A stretch of 22,551 nt of DNA from Actinobacteria bacterium UBA3120 (lineage in GTDB: Bacteria; Actinomycetota; Actinomycetes; S36-B12), in NCBI GenBank assembly GCA_002365735.1, contig DEZY01000062.1, positions 18,473 through 41,023 of the forward strand. The letters run 5' to 3'. The notes beneath the pieces are model-generated. The model did not search any database. It was not told the origin of the DNA and saw only the letters and a program-made list of their open reading frames with translations. The translations under genes were made by a program, and so were the position numbers. Shown in pieces: positions 14,780 through 22,551 of this stretch. Every line of letters begins with the position of its first letter. Positions within the stretch are counted from its first letter, which is position 1.

Positions 14780-16093
14780 ATGACTGACTGGGTAGCTCCC
14801 GTGGCAACTAGGGTAATCAACGCCAAGATCACCCTGCCTAGTTCCAAATCCCTGAGCAACCGGGAACTCATTCTGAGTGCACTCGCGGACTCCCCCTCAA
14901 CGCTGCACGGTGTACTCGATGCCCGAGACACGATCTTAATGATGGAAGCCTTGAAGTCACTGGGAGTTCAAATTGAAGAACGTGGCCGAGATGCGGCTGG
15001 GAATTTGGATCTCGTTGTGACTCCGCACTTCTTGCGCGCTTCTTATGAATCACCCACGGTGATCAATGTCGGACTTGCGGGAACTGTCATGAGATTTCTG
15101 CCACCCGTTGCCGCCTTCGCACATGGAGACTCGTATTTCGATGGGGATGCCGGTGCACGCAAACGACCCATGGCGACTCTGCTTGAAGCCTTAAAGGATC
15201 TAGGGGTTGAAGTGGAAGATCGCGGACGGCTTCCCTTCCTGATCCATGGCAAGGGGCGGGTACGCGGTGGTGAAGTCGTACTGGATGCCTCCAAATCCAG
15301 CCAATTTGTTTCAGCCTTGCTGCTCAGCGCAGCTCGGTGTGATGCCGGTGCCACTATCCGACACGTACCCGCAGATCTGGGCAACTCGCGCGGCGTCCCA
15401 AGCCTGCCCCACGTCGAAATGACGATCAATTCACTCACAAGGCGTGGTGTCACCGTCCGGCGCACAAACACGGCGCAGGATTCTTGGCATGTGGATCCAC
15501 AAAATATTGATGGAGTTGACCTCACCCTCGAAGGTGACCTTTCCAACGCGACCCCCTTCTTCGCAGCTGCTCTGATTGCCTCGGGTGAAGTCACCTGTCC
15601 TGACTGGCCTGTTGACTCGGTGCAGCCGGTGACTGCGATCGCACACGTTTTCGAGGCTATGGGTGCACGCATTACCCGCGAAGCTGGTCTTTTCACGCTA
15701 GCCGGTGTTGGCGAAATCCAAGGAATCGACGTTGATCTTTCCGATATTGGTGAGGTTGCGCCCACCATCGCAGCTTTATGCGCCCTGGCCGAGACACCGT
15801 CTTATCTTCGCGGGATCGGACACTTGCGCGGGCATGAAACCGATCGGCTCAGTGCCCTTGCTACTGAAATTAACCAACTCGGTGGACACGTGATCGAGGA
15901 ACCCACCGCATTACGCATAACTCCAGCACCATTACATGGCGGAACATTTCACACCTATGAAGACCACCGCATGGCGACAGCAGGAGCCATTTTGGGGCTT
16001 AGGGTGCCGGGAATTACCGTTGAGAACATCGAGACAACAGGGAAGACACTCCCCGACTTCACACGCCGCTGGGAAGAACTCCTCAATAAGTGA
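14780..16093 (+). CDS. aroA: 3-phosphoshikimate 1-carboxyvinyltransferase (EPSP synthase)
   Basis: A 437-residue enzyme of normal length. Lys23, Ser24 and Arg28 in PSSKSLSNRE bind shikimate 3-phosphate and PEP. GLAGTVMR at 98-105 is the PEP loop, and DASKSSQFVSALL forms the shikimate phosphate site. SDIGEVAPT near residue 322 and the C-terminal EDHRMA and TLPDF motifs complete the active site. The enzyme joins PEP to shikimate 3-phosphate, the sixth step towards chorismate and the target of glyphosate. It leads a three-gene operon; its stop overlaps the rsgA start (GTGA). Confidence 0.97.
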   Translation: MTDWVAPVATRVINAKITLPSSKSLSNRELILSALADSPSTLHGVLDARDTILMMEALKSLGVQIEERGRDAAGNLDLVVTPHFLRASYESPTVINVGLAGTVMRFLPPVAAFAHGDSYFDGDAGARKRPMATLLEALKDLGVEVEDRGRLPFLIHGKGRVRGGEVVLDASKSSQFVSALLLSAARCDAGATIRHVPADLGNSRGVPSLPHVEMTINSLTRRGVTVRRTNTAQDSWHVDPQNIDGVDLTLEGDLSNATPFFAAALIASGEVTCPDWPVDSVQPVTAIAHVFEAMGARITREAGLFTLAGVGEIQGIDVDLSDIGEVAPTIAALCALAETPSYLRGIGHLRGHETDRLSALATEINQLGGHVIEEPTALRITPAPLHGGTFHTYEDHRMATAGAILGLRVPGITVENIETTGKTLPDFTRRWEELLNK

Positions 16094-17076
16094 AATCACA
16101 CAATCTAGACGAAGACGACGTTCGGGTAAGACCGGGCAAGACAAAGTCACGCCCCCGCACAAAGGACCGACCGAGTTTTAGCAACATGTTTTTCGGGTCG
16201 GTTTCGACCGTTGACCGTGGACGGTTCACCGTGAACCCCGAGGGTGACACTTCGATCCTCTACGCCGTTAAGGCGCGTGAACTTGGTCGAAAAGGTCTCG
16301 TCGTGGGCGACCGAGTGGCAATGGTCGGGGACCCAAATGGAGGTATTGACCACCAGGTGCGAATTGTTCGGCGGGAACCTCGATCCACAGAGCTGCGGCG
16401 CACGGCAGACGACGACGATCCACAAGAGCGCGTAATCGTTGCCAACGCTGATCTCCTCGGGATCGTCGTTGCGGCCGCCAACCCCGAACCCAGGATTGGT
16501 TTTATTGACCGCGCAATTGTTGCAGCACTCGACGCAGCAGTCACTCCTTTCCTCGTGGTAACTAAATCAGATCTCAAGGATCCCAGCGCCTTGGTAAATG
16601 TCTACCAAGAACTAGCGATTCCAATTTTCATTGTGGACAGCGGACTGGCGCCGGATCAACTTAAGGAATTCGTAAAAGGACACACCAGTGTTTTGCTCGG
16701 ACACTCAGGTGTCGGAAAATCAACGCTCATTAACGAACTCGCGCCAGACGCGCATCGAATCACTGGTTCTGTCAATGACCTGACCGGAAAGGGGAAACAT
16801 ACATCAACCAGCGTGATCGCATTTCCCTTGCCAAAAGCAAACGGGATAGTGATTGACACGCCAGGCATTAGGTCATTTGGATTGGCTCACGTCTCCAGGG
16901 AAACTATTATTGACTCCTACCCGGATCTTGTGCATTACACCGAGAATTGTCCCCGTGCATGTAGCCACAACGAACCTGACTGCGCCCTGGGAGGCGTAAC
17001 CGACGTGATCGTCCTTGAACGGGTAGAGTCGATGCGTAATCTTCTCGCCGGTAATACCGCAATAGGAGTGCAATGA
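16090..17076 (+). CDS. rsgA: Ribosome small-subunit-dependent GTPase A
   Basis: A 328-residue circularly permuted GTPase. An OB-fold domain (about 35-110) precedes the GTPase motifs, which come in the order G4 (TKSD), G1 (GHSGVGKST at 204-212), G2 (GKGKHTST) and G3 (DTPG at 256-259). A zinc finger follows, with Cys287, Cys291, His293 and Cys298. The N-terminus is basic and probably disordered. RsgA checks maturation of the 30S subunit and hydrolyses GTP on it. It starts with GTG overlapping the aroA stop and ends overlapping the hisN start (ATGA). Confidence 0.96.
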   Translation: MKSHNLDEDDVRVRPGKTKSRPRTKDRPSFSNMFFGSVSTVDRGRFTVNPEGDTSILYAVKARELGRKGLVVGDRVAMVGDPNGGIDHQVRIVRREPRSTELRRTADDDDPQERVIVANADLLGIVVAAANPEPRIGFIDRAIVAALDAAVTPFLVVTKSDLKDPSALVNVYQELAIPIFIVDSGLAPDQLKEFVKGHTSVLLGHSGVGKSTLINELAPDAHRITGSVNDLTGKGKHTSTSVIAFPLPKANGIVIDTPGIRSFGLAHVSRETIIDSYPDLVHYTENCPRACSHNEPDCALGGVTDVIVLERVESMRNLLAGNTAIGVQ

Positions 17077-17867
17077 GTCAGTTTCCTAGTGACCTCGAAT
17101 TCGCACAACATCTTGCTGATCGCGCGGATGCAATTTCACTCTCACGCTTTAATGCGCTGGACCTCAACGTGACCCAAAAACCTGATCTCACTCCCGTGAG
17201 TGATGCTGATCTTGCAGTGGAGACAGAACTGCGCGCTCAAATAGCAGCACACAACCCAAATGACAGCGTGATCGGCGAGGAATTCGCCCACACCGCACTC
17301 GGTCAACGCACCTGGATTATTGATCCAATTGATGGAACCAAGAATTATGTCCGCGGTGTACCCGTATGGGCGACCTTGATCGCTTTGCGCGACGGCGGGA
17401 AAATCACAGTCGGCCTCGTGAGTGCGCCTGCGTTGAATCGCCGATGGTGGGCAGAAATTGGTCTTGGCGCGTGGGTTCAGGAACTAGGCTCTGACTTCCC
17501 CCGCCGTCTGCACGTCAGCCCTGTACAAAAGATGGTTGACGCGTCATTTTCATTTTCTGATCAGCAAGGGTGGGATCAATCTGACTTTGAGAGCCTGCGC
17601 GCGGCCACCTGGCGTCAGCGGGCTTATGGCGATTTCTGGTCTCACGTTTTACTCGCCGAGGGTGCCGTGGACGTGAGTGCAGAACCCGAACTCGCGCTCT
17701 ACGACTATGCCGCACTGTTGCCCATTGTGGCCGAAGCAGGGGGGGAAGCCTCTCAATTTGACGGCACGCCCCTACCCATCCACGACCCTGACGTGGAACC
17801 ATCACTTATCTGCTCCAACGGCTCGCTGCACCAAGAATGCCTCAAATTACTCAAAGTGCAGACATAG
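17073..17867 (+). CDS. hisN: Histidinol-phosphatase of the inositol monophosphatase family
   Basis: A 264-residue enzyme of the FIG superfamily. Metal ligands are Glu69/Glu70 (IGEEF) and Asp84 and Asp87 in DPIDGTKNY; a late LYDYAALLPIVAEAGG segment supplies the C-terminal site. The DGTKNYVRGVP form of the motif is characteristic of the actinobacterial HisN group, which dephosphorylates histidinol phosphate, the penultimate stage of histidine synthesis. Inositol monophosphatase activity is the alternative. Its ATG overlaps the rsgA stop, so it is the third gene of the aroA operon. Confidence 0.88.
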   Translation: MSQFPSDLEFAQHLADRADAISLSRFNALDLNVTQKPDLTPVSDADLAVETELRAQIAAHNPNDSVIGEEFAHTALGQRTWIIDPIDGTKNYVRGVPVWATLIALRDGGKITVGLVSAPALNRRWWAEIGLGAWVQELGSDFPRRLHVSPVQKMVDASFSFSDQQGWDQSDFESLRAATWRQRAYGDFWSHVLLAEGAVDVSAEPELALYDYAALLPIVAEAGGEASQFDGTPLPIHDPDVEPSLICSNGSLHQECLKLLKVQT

Positions 17868-17900
17868 CTCAAAAGAATTGCCACACTAGGTTTTAGACCG

Positions 17901-17906
17901 AGGAGG
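17901..17906 (+). promoter_or_regulatory. Strong ribosome binding site of the CBS-domain gene
   Basis: AGGAGG lies five bases before ATG 17912. It is among the best Shine-Dalgarno sequences in the window and suggests high expression. Confidence 0.7.
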
Positions 17907-17911
17907 CGCAC

Positions 17912-18346
17912 ATGTTAGTTTCCGCAATCCTGGCGGACAAGGGCACCGATGTTGTTACGGTGAGCCCGCAACAAAATGTACAAGAGCTGCTCGCTCTGTT
18001 GTCACAGCATAAAGTTGGTGCGCTGGTTGTCTCCAATGACGGCAAGACAATCGCCGGAATTGTCTCTGAGCGAGATATCGTGCGTGCACTTGCAGCGGGT
18101 GAGTCGCTCATGAGTGAACCTGTGTCGAGCATCATGACCAGCGAAGTATTTGTGTCAACCACACACGTCAAGATTGACGAGCTCATGACTGTAATGACTT
18201 CACGGCGCATTCGACACATACCGATCACCACCGACAGTGGCGAATTGATCGGAATTGTTAGTATCGGTGATTTAGTCAAGGCTCGCTTAAGCGAACTTGA
18301 AACTGAGAAGGCAGCTCTCGTCGACTACATCACGCACGGCGGCTAG
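17912..18346 (+). CDS. Stand-alone tandem CBS-domain protein
   Basis: A 144-residue protein made of two CBS domains, at about 8-63 and 74-130, each ending in the typical GIVSERDIVRAL or GIVSIGDLVKARL strand-helix. A short C-terminal helix follows. Such pairs (a Bateman module) bind adenine nucleotides. With no attached enzyme domain, it is probably a regulatory or nucleotide-sensing protein; the target is unknown. The M. tuberculosis Hrp1 protein has a similar layout. It follows hisN by 44 bases on the same strand. Its last 17 bases overlap the convergent P450 gene. Confidence 0.9.
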   Translation: MLVSAILADKGTDVVTVSPQQNVQELLALLSQHKVGALVVSNDGKTIAGIVSERDIVRALAAGESLMSEPVSSIMTSEVFVSTTHVKIDELMTVMTSRRIRHIPITTDSGELIGIVSIGDLVKARLSELETEKAALVDYITHGG

Positions 18347-19688
18347 TGCGAAGTTTTACCCCACCGACCGGTCGGATCGTCACCAATGGGTCGCTTTCAG
18401 GCAAAATTTCCCCAGCGGGGTACTCAAATTTGAGTCGCTCACACAGGCTTGACAGCATGATCACTCCTTCGACATAGGCAAAATCCTTTCCGATGCACTG
18501 CCGTAAGCCAGCTCCAAAGGGAATAAAACTTTCCCGCGGGAAAGGCACCAAGAACCGCTCTGGGTTAAATGAATCAGGGTCGCTCCAAATTTCAGGGTGC
18601 CGATGCAATAGTGCGGGGCTGGTGATCACCAGTGCACCGGTTGGGATGTCGTGTCCATCGATGCAATCGGGGCCTAATGCTTTGCGCGTGATCAACCAAG
18701 CAGGTGGGTAAAGCCGCAGGGTCTCACTAAATACCGCTTGCGTGTATGGCAATTGCGCCAGTTTGGAATCCAGTGTCTCCCCTCGTGCTGCGCGCCCTTC
18801 AGCCGCGACTCGCTCTTGGGCTTGAGGGTGTGTCGCCAATAGCGCAATGGACCAGGAAAGGGCACTGGCAACTGTTTCGTGCCCGGCGATGATGAAAGTG
18901 ACAACTTCGTCTCGGATCCCCTCAAGATCAATCTGCTCGTTCGTACTTGCGGCAAGTAGCAGGTCAACGAGATTAAGGCTTGATGCGGGGACACCCATTG
19001 GCTGCGCAACCGTGCGAGATTCCACGATTGAGGCCACGGCTGAATCTAAGGTGTTCAGGCTGCGTTTCAATATTCGATTCCCGGGCGTAGGGATTTTGCG
19101 GGGCGGTGACAGAGGAACGCGTGCCCGCATAATTACCACCTCGAGCGCCTGCAGAGTCGCCTCGGTAATCAGATGTGCGTCGGCAGTGAGATCCGAGCCG
19201 AAGAGAAACTCTCCCACAACTTCAAGGGCTGCATTAAGCATGAATTGGTCGACATCCGTGACGACTCCAGCTCCTTTGCCGTCCAGTTCGACAGCCATGC
19301 GGTCGGCTGCCTGCTGCGATACTGGAATGAGGTTGTCCATCGCCTTCTGATGAAACGCAGGTTGAATTATGGGCCGCCTTTTTCGCCATAAATCGGTATT
19401 GGCCGTGAGTAAGCCGCTGCCAGTCACAAGCGACAACGCGTGGTACTGAATTGTGGCCTTGCTGTAGTTCTTGGCATTGTTGACAAGTACCTGCCGCACT
19501 CCCGTCGGTGAATTGACAAGGTAGGTCGGTGGCCTAGGAATCGGAAATTGGACAACATCTCCGAACTTTCGCCAACTCGCGAAGAGGAACTCCAACGGAT
19601 TACAGCGGATTAGTCCGAAATTTTTCAACATATCGGGGCCTAACGGGCCCGGCGCTGTTACCGGAGTACCTAAGAAATGCGCAGGCAT
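18330..19688 (-). CDS. Cytochrome P450, substrate unknown
   Basis: A 452-residue soluble P450. The I-helix oxygen-binding motif is AGHET at 268-272, the K-helix ExxR is Glu322 to Arg325, and the heme loop FGAGLRQCIG carries the ligand Cys398. The N-terminal WRKRRPIIQPAFH C-helix resembles the CYP4/CYP102-like, fatty-acid-oxidising type rather than typical Streptomyces antibiotic P450s, but the substrate cannot be told from this. No ferredoxin or reductase gene is adjacent. Its ATG shares one base with the TAA of fbiC (TAATG), so the two genes are translationally coupled. Confidence 0.93.
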   Translation of the reverse strand: MPAHFLGTPVTAPGPLGPDMLKNFGLIRCNPLEFLFASWRKFGDVVQFPIPRPPTYLVNSPTGVRQVLVNNAKNYSKATIQYHALSLVTGSGLLTANTDLWRKRRPIIQPAFHQKAMDNLIPVSQQAADRMAVELDGKGAGVVTDVDQFMLNAALEVVGEFLFGSDLTADAHLITEATLQALEVVIMRARVPLSPPRKIPTPGNRILKRSLNTLDSAVASIVESRTVAQPMGVPASSLNLVDLLLAASTNEQIDLEGIRDEVVTFIIAGHETVASALSWSIALLATHPQAQERVAAEGRAARGETLDSKLAQLPYTQAVFSETLRLYPPAWLITRKALGPDCIDGHDIPTGALVITSPALLHRHPEIWSDPDSFNPERFLVPFPRESFIPFGAGLRQCIGKDFAYVEGVIMLSSLCERLKFEYPAGEILPESDPLVTIRPVGGVKLRTSRRA

Positions 19689-21982
19689 TACGCGACGGGA
19701 GCCTGAAGCGATTCCGATTCCACTCGGCCGTAAAGGGTCGTGCGCTGGACAAGTCTGCGCCCTAAGGGTTCAGCAACATCCCGAAATTGGGTGTCGGTGA
19801 TCCCCTGGCCGTGGCTAGCTCCTGCAGCACGGGATATGTTTTCGTCCATCAGGGTTCCGCCGAGGTCATTGACTCCTGCTTGTAAAAGTTGTCGCGCACC
19901 GCGAGGACCTAACTTCACCCAAGAGGCTTGGATATTTGAGATTGATCCATGGTATGCAATCCGCCCTACCGCGTGCATCAAAATAGTTTCACGCCATGTC
20001 GGGCCCCGGCGGGCGCCGCGCTTTAAATAGATGGGCGCGGCCATGTGAACAAACGGCAAGGGAACAAACTCGGTGAAACCGCCCGTGCGCGACTGCAACT
20101 CGCGCGTACGCACAATGTGTTTTGCCCAGTGTTCCGGCCGCTCGACACTGCCAAACATGATCGTCACATTCGATCTAAGCCCGAGTGAGTGCGCGATTTC
20201 GTGCACCTGCAGCCACTCTTGGGTGGATATCTTGTCGGGGCAAATTAATGCGCGGATATCGTCGGAGAGAATCTCGGCTGCTGTCCCCGGAAGTGATCGA
20301 AGACCTGCTTCTTTGAGCCGGACCAGATAATTCTCAATTGGCTCGCCGAGCCTCTTGGCTCCTTCAAATACTTCAAGGGCAGTGAAACCGTGGATATGCA
20401 TTGACGGGACTGCTTCTTTCACAACGCGCGCTACGTTTATGTAGTAGTCACCATCAAAACTTGGGTGGATACCGCCCTGTAAGCACACTTCAGTGGCACC
20501 GAGTTCATGGGCTTCGATTACTCGCTCAGCGATCTCTGAATCAGCGAGCAAATACGGTTTTCCACGCAGATTCAGGGAAAGCGGCCCCTTAGAAAAGCCA
20601 CAGAATGTGCACTTAAAGGTACACACATTTGTGTAGTTGATGTTCCGATTGCGGGCGAAAGTGACCACATCCCCATTAACAGCTTCGCGCAATTCATCAG
20701 CAACAGATGCGATCGCCGTAACGTCCTTACCGCGGGCTCTAAACAACGTTGCGATCTGTGATTCATCTATTTGTACGCCAGTTAACGCAGCATCCAAGAT
20801 CTCGGCTATTGGCGCCGAAGTCCGATCTGATGCTTTCCCGGTAATGAGAATCCCAGGTGCGGTGTCAGCACCTGAATACCAGGCGGTAGACCGACGGCCA
20901 ATCTGAATCACTTCGGCGCCGGTACCCACGTTCGCGGCGTCTTCGTATTTCTCCGGGAACGTGGCTCCCACATCGTCACGGGCGAATCCATCAGCGTCAC
21001 TTCGATCCATAACCGCGAAATGCAAATCAGGATCGATCCACTTGGCCGCATCCCGCACAAACTCTGGGTAAATTGTGAGCCTAGGAACCAAAGTCCCACC
21101 CCGTTTTTCAACCCGTTCGCGCAGCAATTCAAGTGAAGGCCATGGTTTCTCGGGATTGACAAAGTCGGCAGTGATAGGCGAAATACCACCAAGGTCGTCG
21201 ATCCCTGACTCGAGAAGAGCATCAAGGTCGTCACTCAAATTCGGAGGTGCCTGCACATGAATGCTGGGCGGTAGAACCTCGCGAGCAATCCGGATAGTTT
21301 CCAAAAGTTGCTCTGGCGGGCACGCTGGCCAATTTCTCATTTCTGTGTCTAGCTTTGGGACAAAATTTTGCACGATTACTTCTTGGACGTGTCCGTATTT
21401 TTCATGTGCCTGCGCGATTGCTTCCAAGGCGTCAACCCGGTCTGCACGCGACTCGCCAATCCCAATCAGAATGCCAGTAGTAAATGGAATGTGAAGTTCG
21501 CCCGCCGCATACAGCGTTTCCAGGCGTCTCTCTGGTGTTTTATCTGGCGCACCACGATGCGCGGCAAGATCAGGGTTGAGGCTTTCAATCATCATGCCTT
21601 GACTGGGCGAGACCGTGCGCAGCAGTTCCAAGTCTTCGTGACCTAGCGCCCCAGCATTGGCATGTGGGAGCAAGCCCGTTTCTTTTAACACGGCTGCAGC
21701 GGCTGCAACAAGGTAGTCAATCGTGCTGGAATAGTTGTTCGCATCAAGCCACTGTCGTGCTTGTTTGTATCGAAACTCCGGGTACTCCCCAAGAGTGAAC
21801 AACGCTTCATGGCAACCGGCTGCAGCTCCGGCGCGGGCAACTTCAAGGATTGACTCGATGCTCAAATATGGGCTCTCGACTCGATGCGGGCTTTTGGCAA
21901 ATGTGCAGTAGCCACAGCGATCACGGCACAGCGAGGTCAGGGGGATAAATACTTTTGGTGAGTAAGTGATGTTCTCGTTCAC
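19688..21982 (-). CDS. fbiC: 7,8-didemethyl-8-hydroxy-5-deazariboflavin synthase (FO synthase)
   Basis: A 764-residue fusion of the two radical-SAM halves of FO synthase. The CofG half has its CX3CX2C cluster motif at Cys19, Cys23 and Cys26. The CofH half has Cys454, Cys458 and Cys461 (CTFKCTFCGFSKG). The enzyme joins tyrosine and a riboflavin precursor to make FO, the chromophore of coenzyme F420. The N-terminus is shorter than in M. tuberculosis FbiC (856 residues) because the extra leading region is absent. A GAGAGG lies eight bases before GTG 21982. It is coupled to the downstream P450. No other F420 genes (fbiA, fbiB) are in the window. Confidence 0.96.
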   Translation of the reverse strand: MNENITYSPKVFIPLTSLCRDRCGYCTFAKSPHRVESPYLSIESILEVARAGAAAGCHEALFTLGEYPEFRYKQARQWLDANNYSSTIDYLVAAAAAVLKETGLLPHANAGALGHEDLELLRTVSPSQGMMIESLNPDLAAHRGAPDKTPERRLETLYAAGELHIPFTTGILIGIGESRADRVDALEAIAQAHEKYGHVQEVIVQNFVPKLDTEMRNWPACPPEQLLETIRIAREVLPPSIHVQAPPNLSDDLDALLESGIDDLGGISPITADFVNPEKPWPSLELLRERVEKRGGTLVPRLTIYPEFVRDAAKWIDPDLHFAVMDRSDADGFARDDVGATFPEKYEDAANVGTGAEVIQIGRRSTAWYSGADTAPGILITGKASDRTSAPIAEILDAALTGVQIDESQIATLFRARGKDVTAIASVADELREAVNGDVVTFARNRNINYTNVCTFKCTFCGFSKGPLSLNLRGKPYLLADSEIAERVIEAHELGATEVCLQGGIHPSFDGDYYINVARVVKEAVPSMHIHGFTALEVFEGAKRLGEPIENYLVRLKEAGLRSLPGTAAEILSDDIRALICPDKISTQEWLQVHEIAHSLGLRSNVTIMFGSVERPEHWAKHIVRTRELQSRTGGFTEFVPLPFVHMAAPIYLKRGARRGPTWRETILMHAVGRIAYHGSISNIQASWVKLGPRGARQLLQAGVNDLGGTLMDENISRAAGASHGQGITDTQFRDVAEPLGRRLVQRTTLYGRVESESLQAPVA

Positions 21983-22048
21983 GGCCCTAGCCTCTCACTG
22001 CCCTGTGCCGCTATTGCCAGGTGGTGATCTAACTGTACCCAAACGAAA

Positions 22049-22551
22049 TTAGCTCATGATGCGAACAGCTGAGGGATCGAATTCGCGCACACTCGCTCGT
22101 GATGCGAGCCAGGTCCAGCCCGGTTCACGTGCAGGCGCCCTCTCTGAGACTGTGGCAAGGCCCGCCTTTGCAGCGTTGCCGAAATCGTCGTCCACGTGGA
22201 CAAGATTGTCGTATCCGAGGCGACCCAACATGGAGACAACCGCGCCTGACCGGTAACCCGATCCGCAGTAGACGTACACGTCCCTATCCCGGGGAATGTC
22301 AGCGAGTCGATCCAGTACTTCGTAGAAGGGGATAAATACTGCTCCCTCAACGTGACCGTTCTCCCACTCCAAGATCTGGCGGGCATCCATCACGATTGCG
22401 TCAGGACGCGCTGCCCATTCAGTTTTTACCGTGTCAAAATCAACGCGTCGGATCACCGCGGGGAGTTCTCCGTCAGCCATCCAAAATCTGGGGTCGCCAA
22501 CTGCTTGCGACTTAGGTGTTGCGATCCCGACCCGAGCCAATTCACGCATTG
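22049..22551 (-). CDS. Rhodanese-domain protein (C-terminal part; N-terminal end outside the window)
   Basis: At least 166 residues are visible and the frame is still open at the window edge, so the Met at 22549 may be internal. A rhodanese domain begins about 30 residues in, with DARQILEWENGHVEGAVFIP and the active-site loop CGSGYRSG (Cys95 counted from that Met). The domain moves sulfane sulfur. The preceding segment (LARVGIATPKSQAVGDPRFW) resembles the junction in metallo-beta-lactamase/rhodanese fusion proteins, which would make the missing part a hydrolase; this is inference. Its stop lies 66 bases upstream of fbiC on the same strand; no promoter or terminator is obvious between them. 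Confidence 0.8.
   Translation of the reverse strand, partial: MRELARVGIATPKSQAVGDPRFWMADGELPAVIRRVDFDTVKTEWAARPDAIVMDARQILEWENGHVEGAVFIPFYEVLDRLADIPRDRDVYVYCGSGYRSGAVVSMLGRLGYDNLVHVDDDFGNAAKAGLATVSERAPAREPGWTWLASRASVREFDPSAVRIMS

Overview
The window reads as a compact piece of an actinobacterial chromosome. Markers of that group are a fused 2-oxoglutarate decarboxylase/dehydrogenase (Kgd), a WhiB1-type iron-sulfur regulator beside a PdtaS-type histidine kinase, a SigF with its anti-sigma factor, FbiC for coenzyme F420, a TB7.3-like biotinyl protein, a nickel superoxide dismutase with its maturation protease, and an actinobacterial L,D-transpeptidase. G+C content is moderate by eye, lower than in Streptomyces or Mycobacterium, and intergenic space is very small. 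That fits a streamlined, probably aquatic actinobacterium, but this is inference and I cannot name the species. I see no tRNA, rRNA, insertion sequence, phage gene or CRISPR array.

Layout. Positions 1-961 (-) hold the N-terminal part of an L,D-transpeptidase, followed by a short-chain dehydrogenase (-). Then come kgd and a small DUF6104-like gene (+). sodX (-) and sodN (+) diverge from one short promoter region. A GNAT acetyltransferase, a degenerate anti-sigma factor and sigF form a tight + operon. A small membrane protein (-) overlaps the end of sigF and diverges from a diacylglycerol-kinase-family gene (+). whiB1 (+) faces pdtaS (-). An IlvG-like thiamine-diphosphate enzyme (+) faces a biotinyl protein/FlK-like thioesterase pair (-), with an SRAP protein gene just upstream of that pair. 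aroA, rsgA and hisN (+) overlap by four bases at each junction and are followed by a CBS-domain gene. A cytochrome P450 (-) is coupled to fbiC (-), and the window ends inside a rhodanese-domain gene (-).

How the genes work together. Most are housekeeping or stress genes: central carbon metabolism (kgd), the shikimate and histidine pathways (aroA, hisN), ribosome assembly (rsgA), cell wall cross-linking, superoxide defence, and redox/stress signalling (whiB1, pdtaS, sigF). The order whiB1, pdtaS, biotinyl protein, SRAP, aroA, rsgA recalls the Rv3219-Rv3228 neighbourhood of Mycobacterium tuberculosis, but the sigH-rshA module found there is missing. I found no clearly new multi-gene system. The most noteworthy points are the CRP-like palindrome and hairpin before whiB1, five convergent junctions with no room for terminators, candidate leaderless and overlapping divergent promoters, the one-base coupling of fbiC to a P450, and a biotinyl-protein/FlK-like thioesterase pair facing an IlvG-like enzyme.
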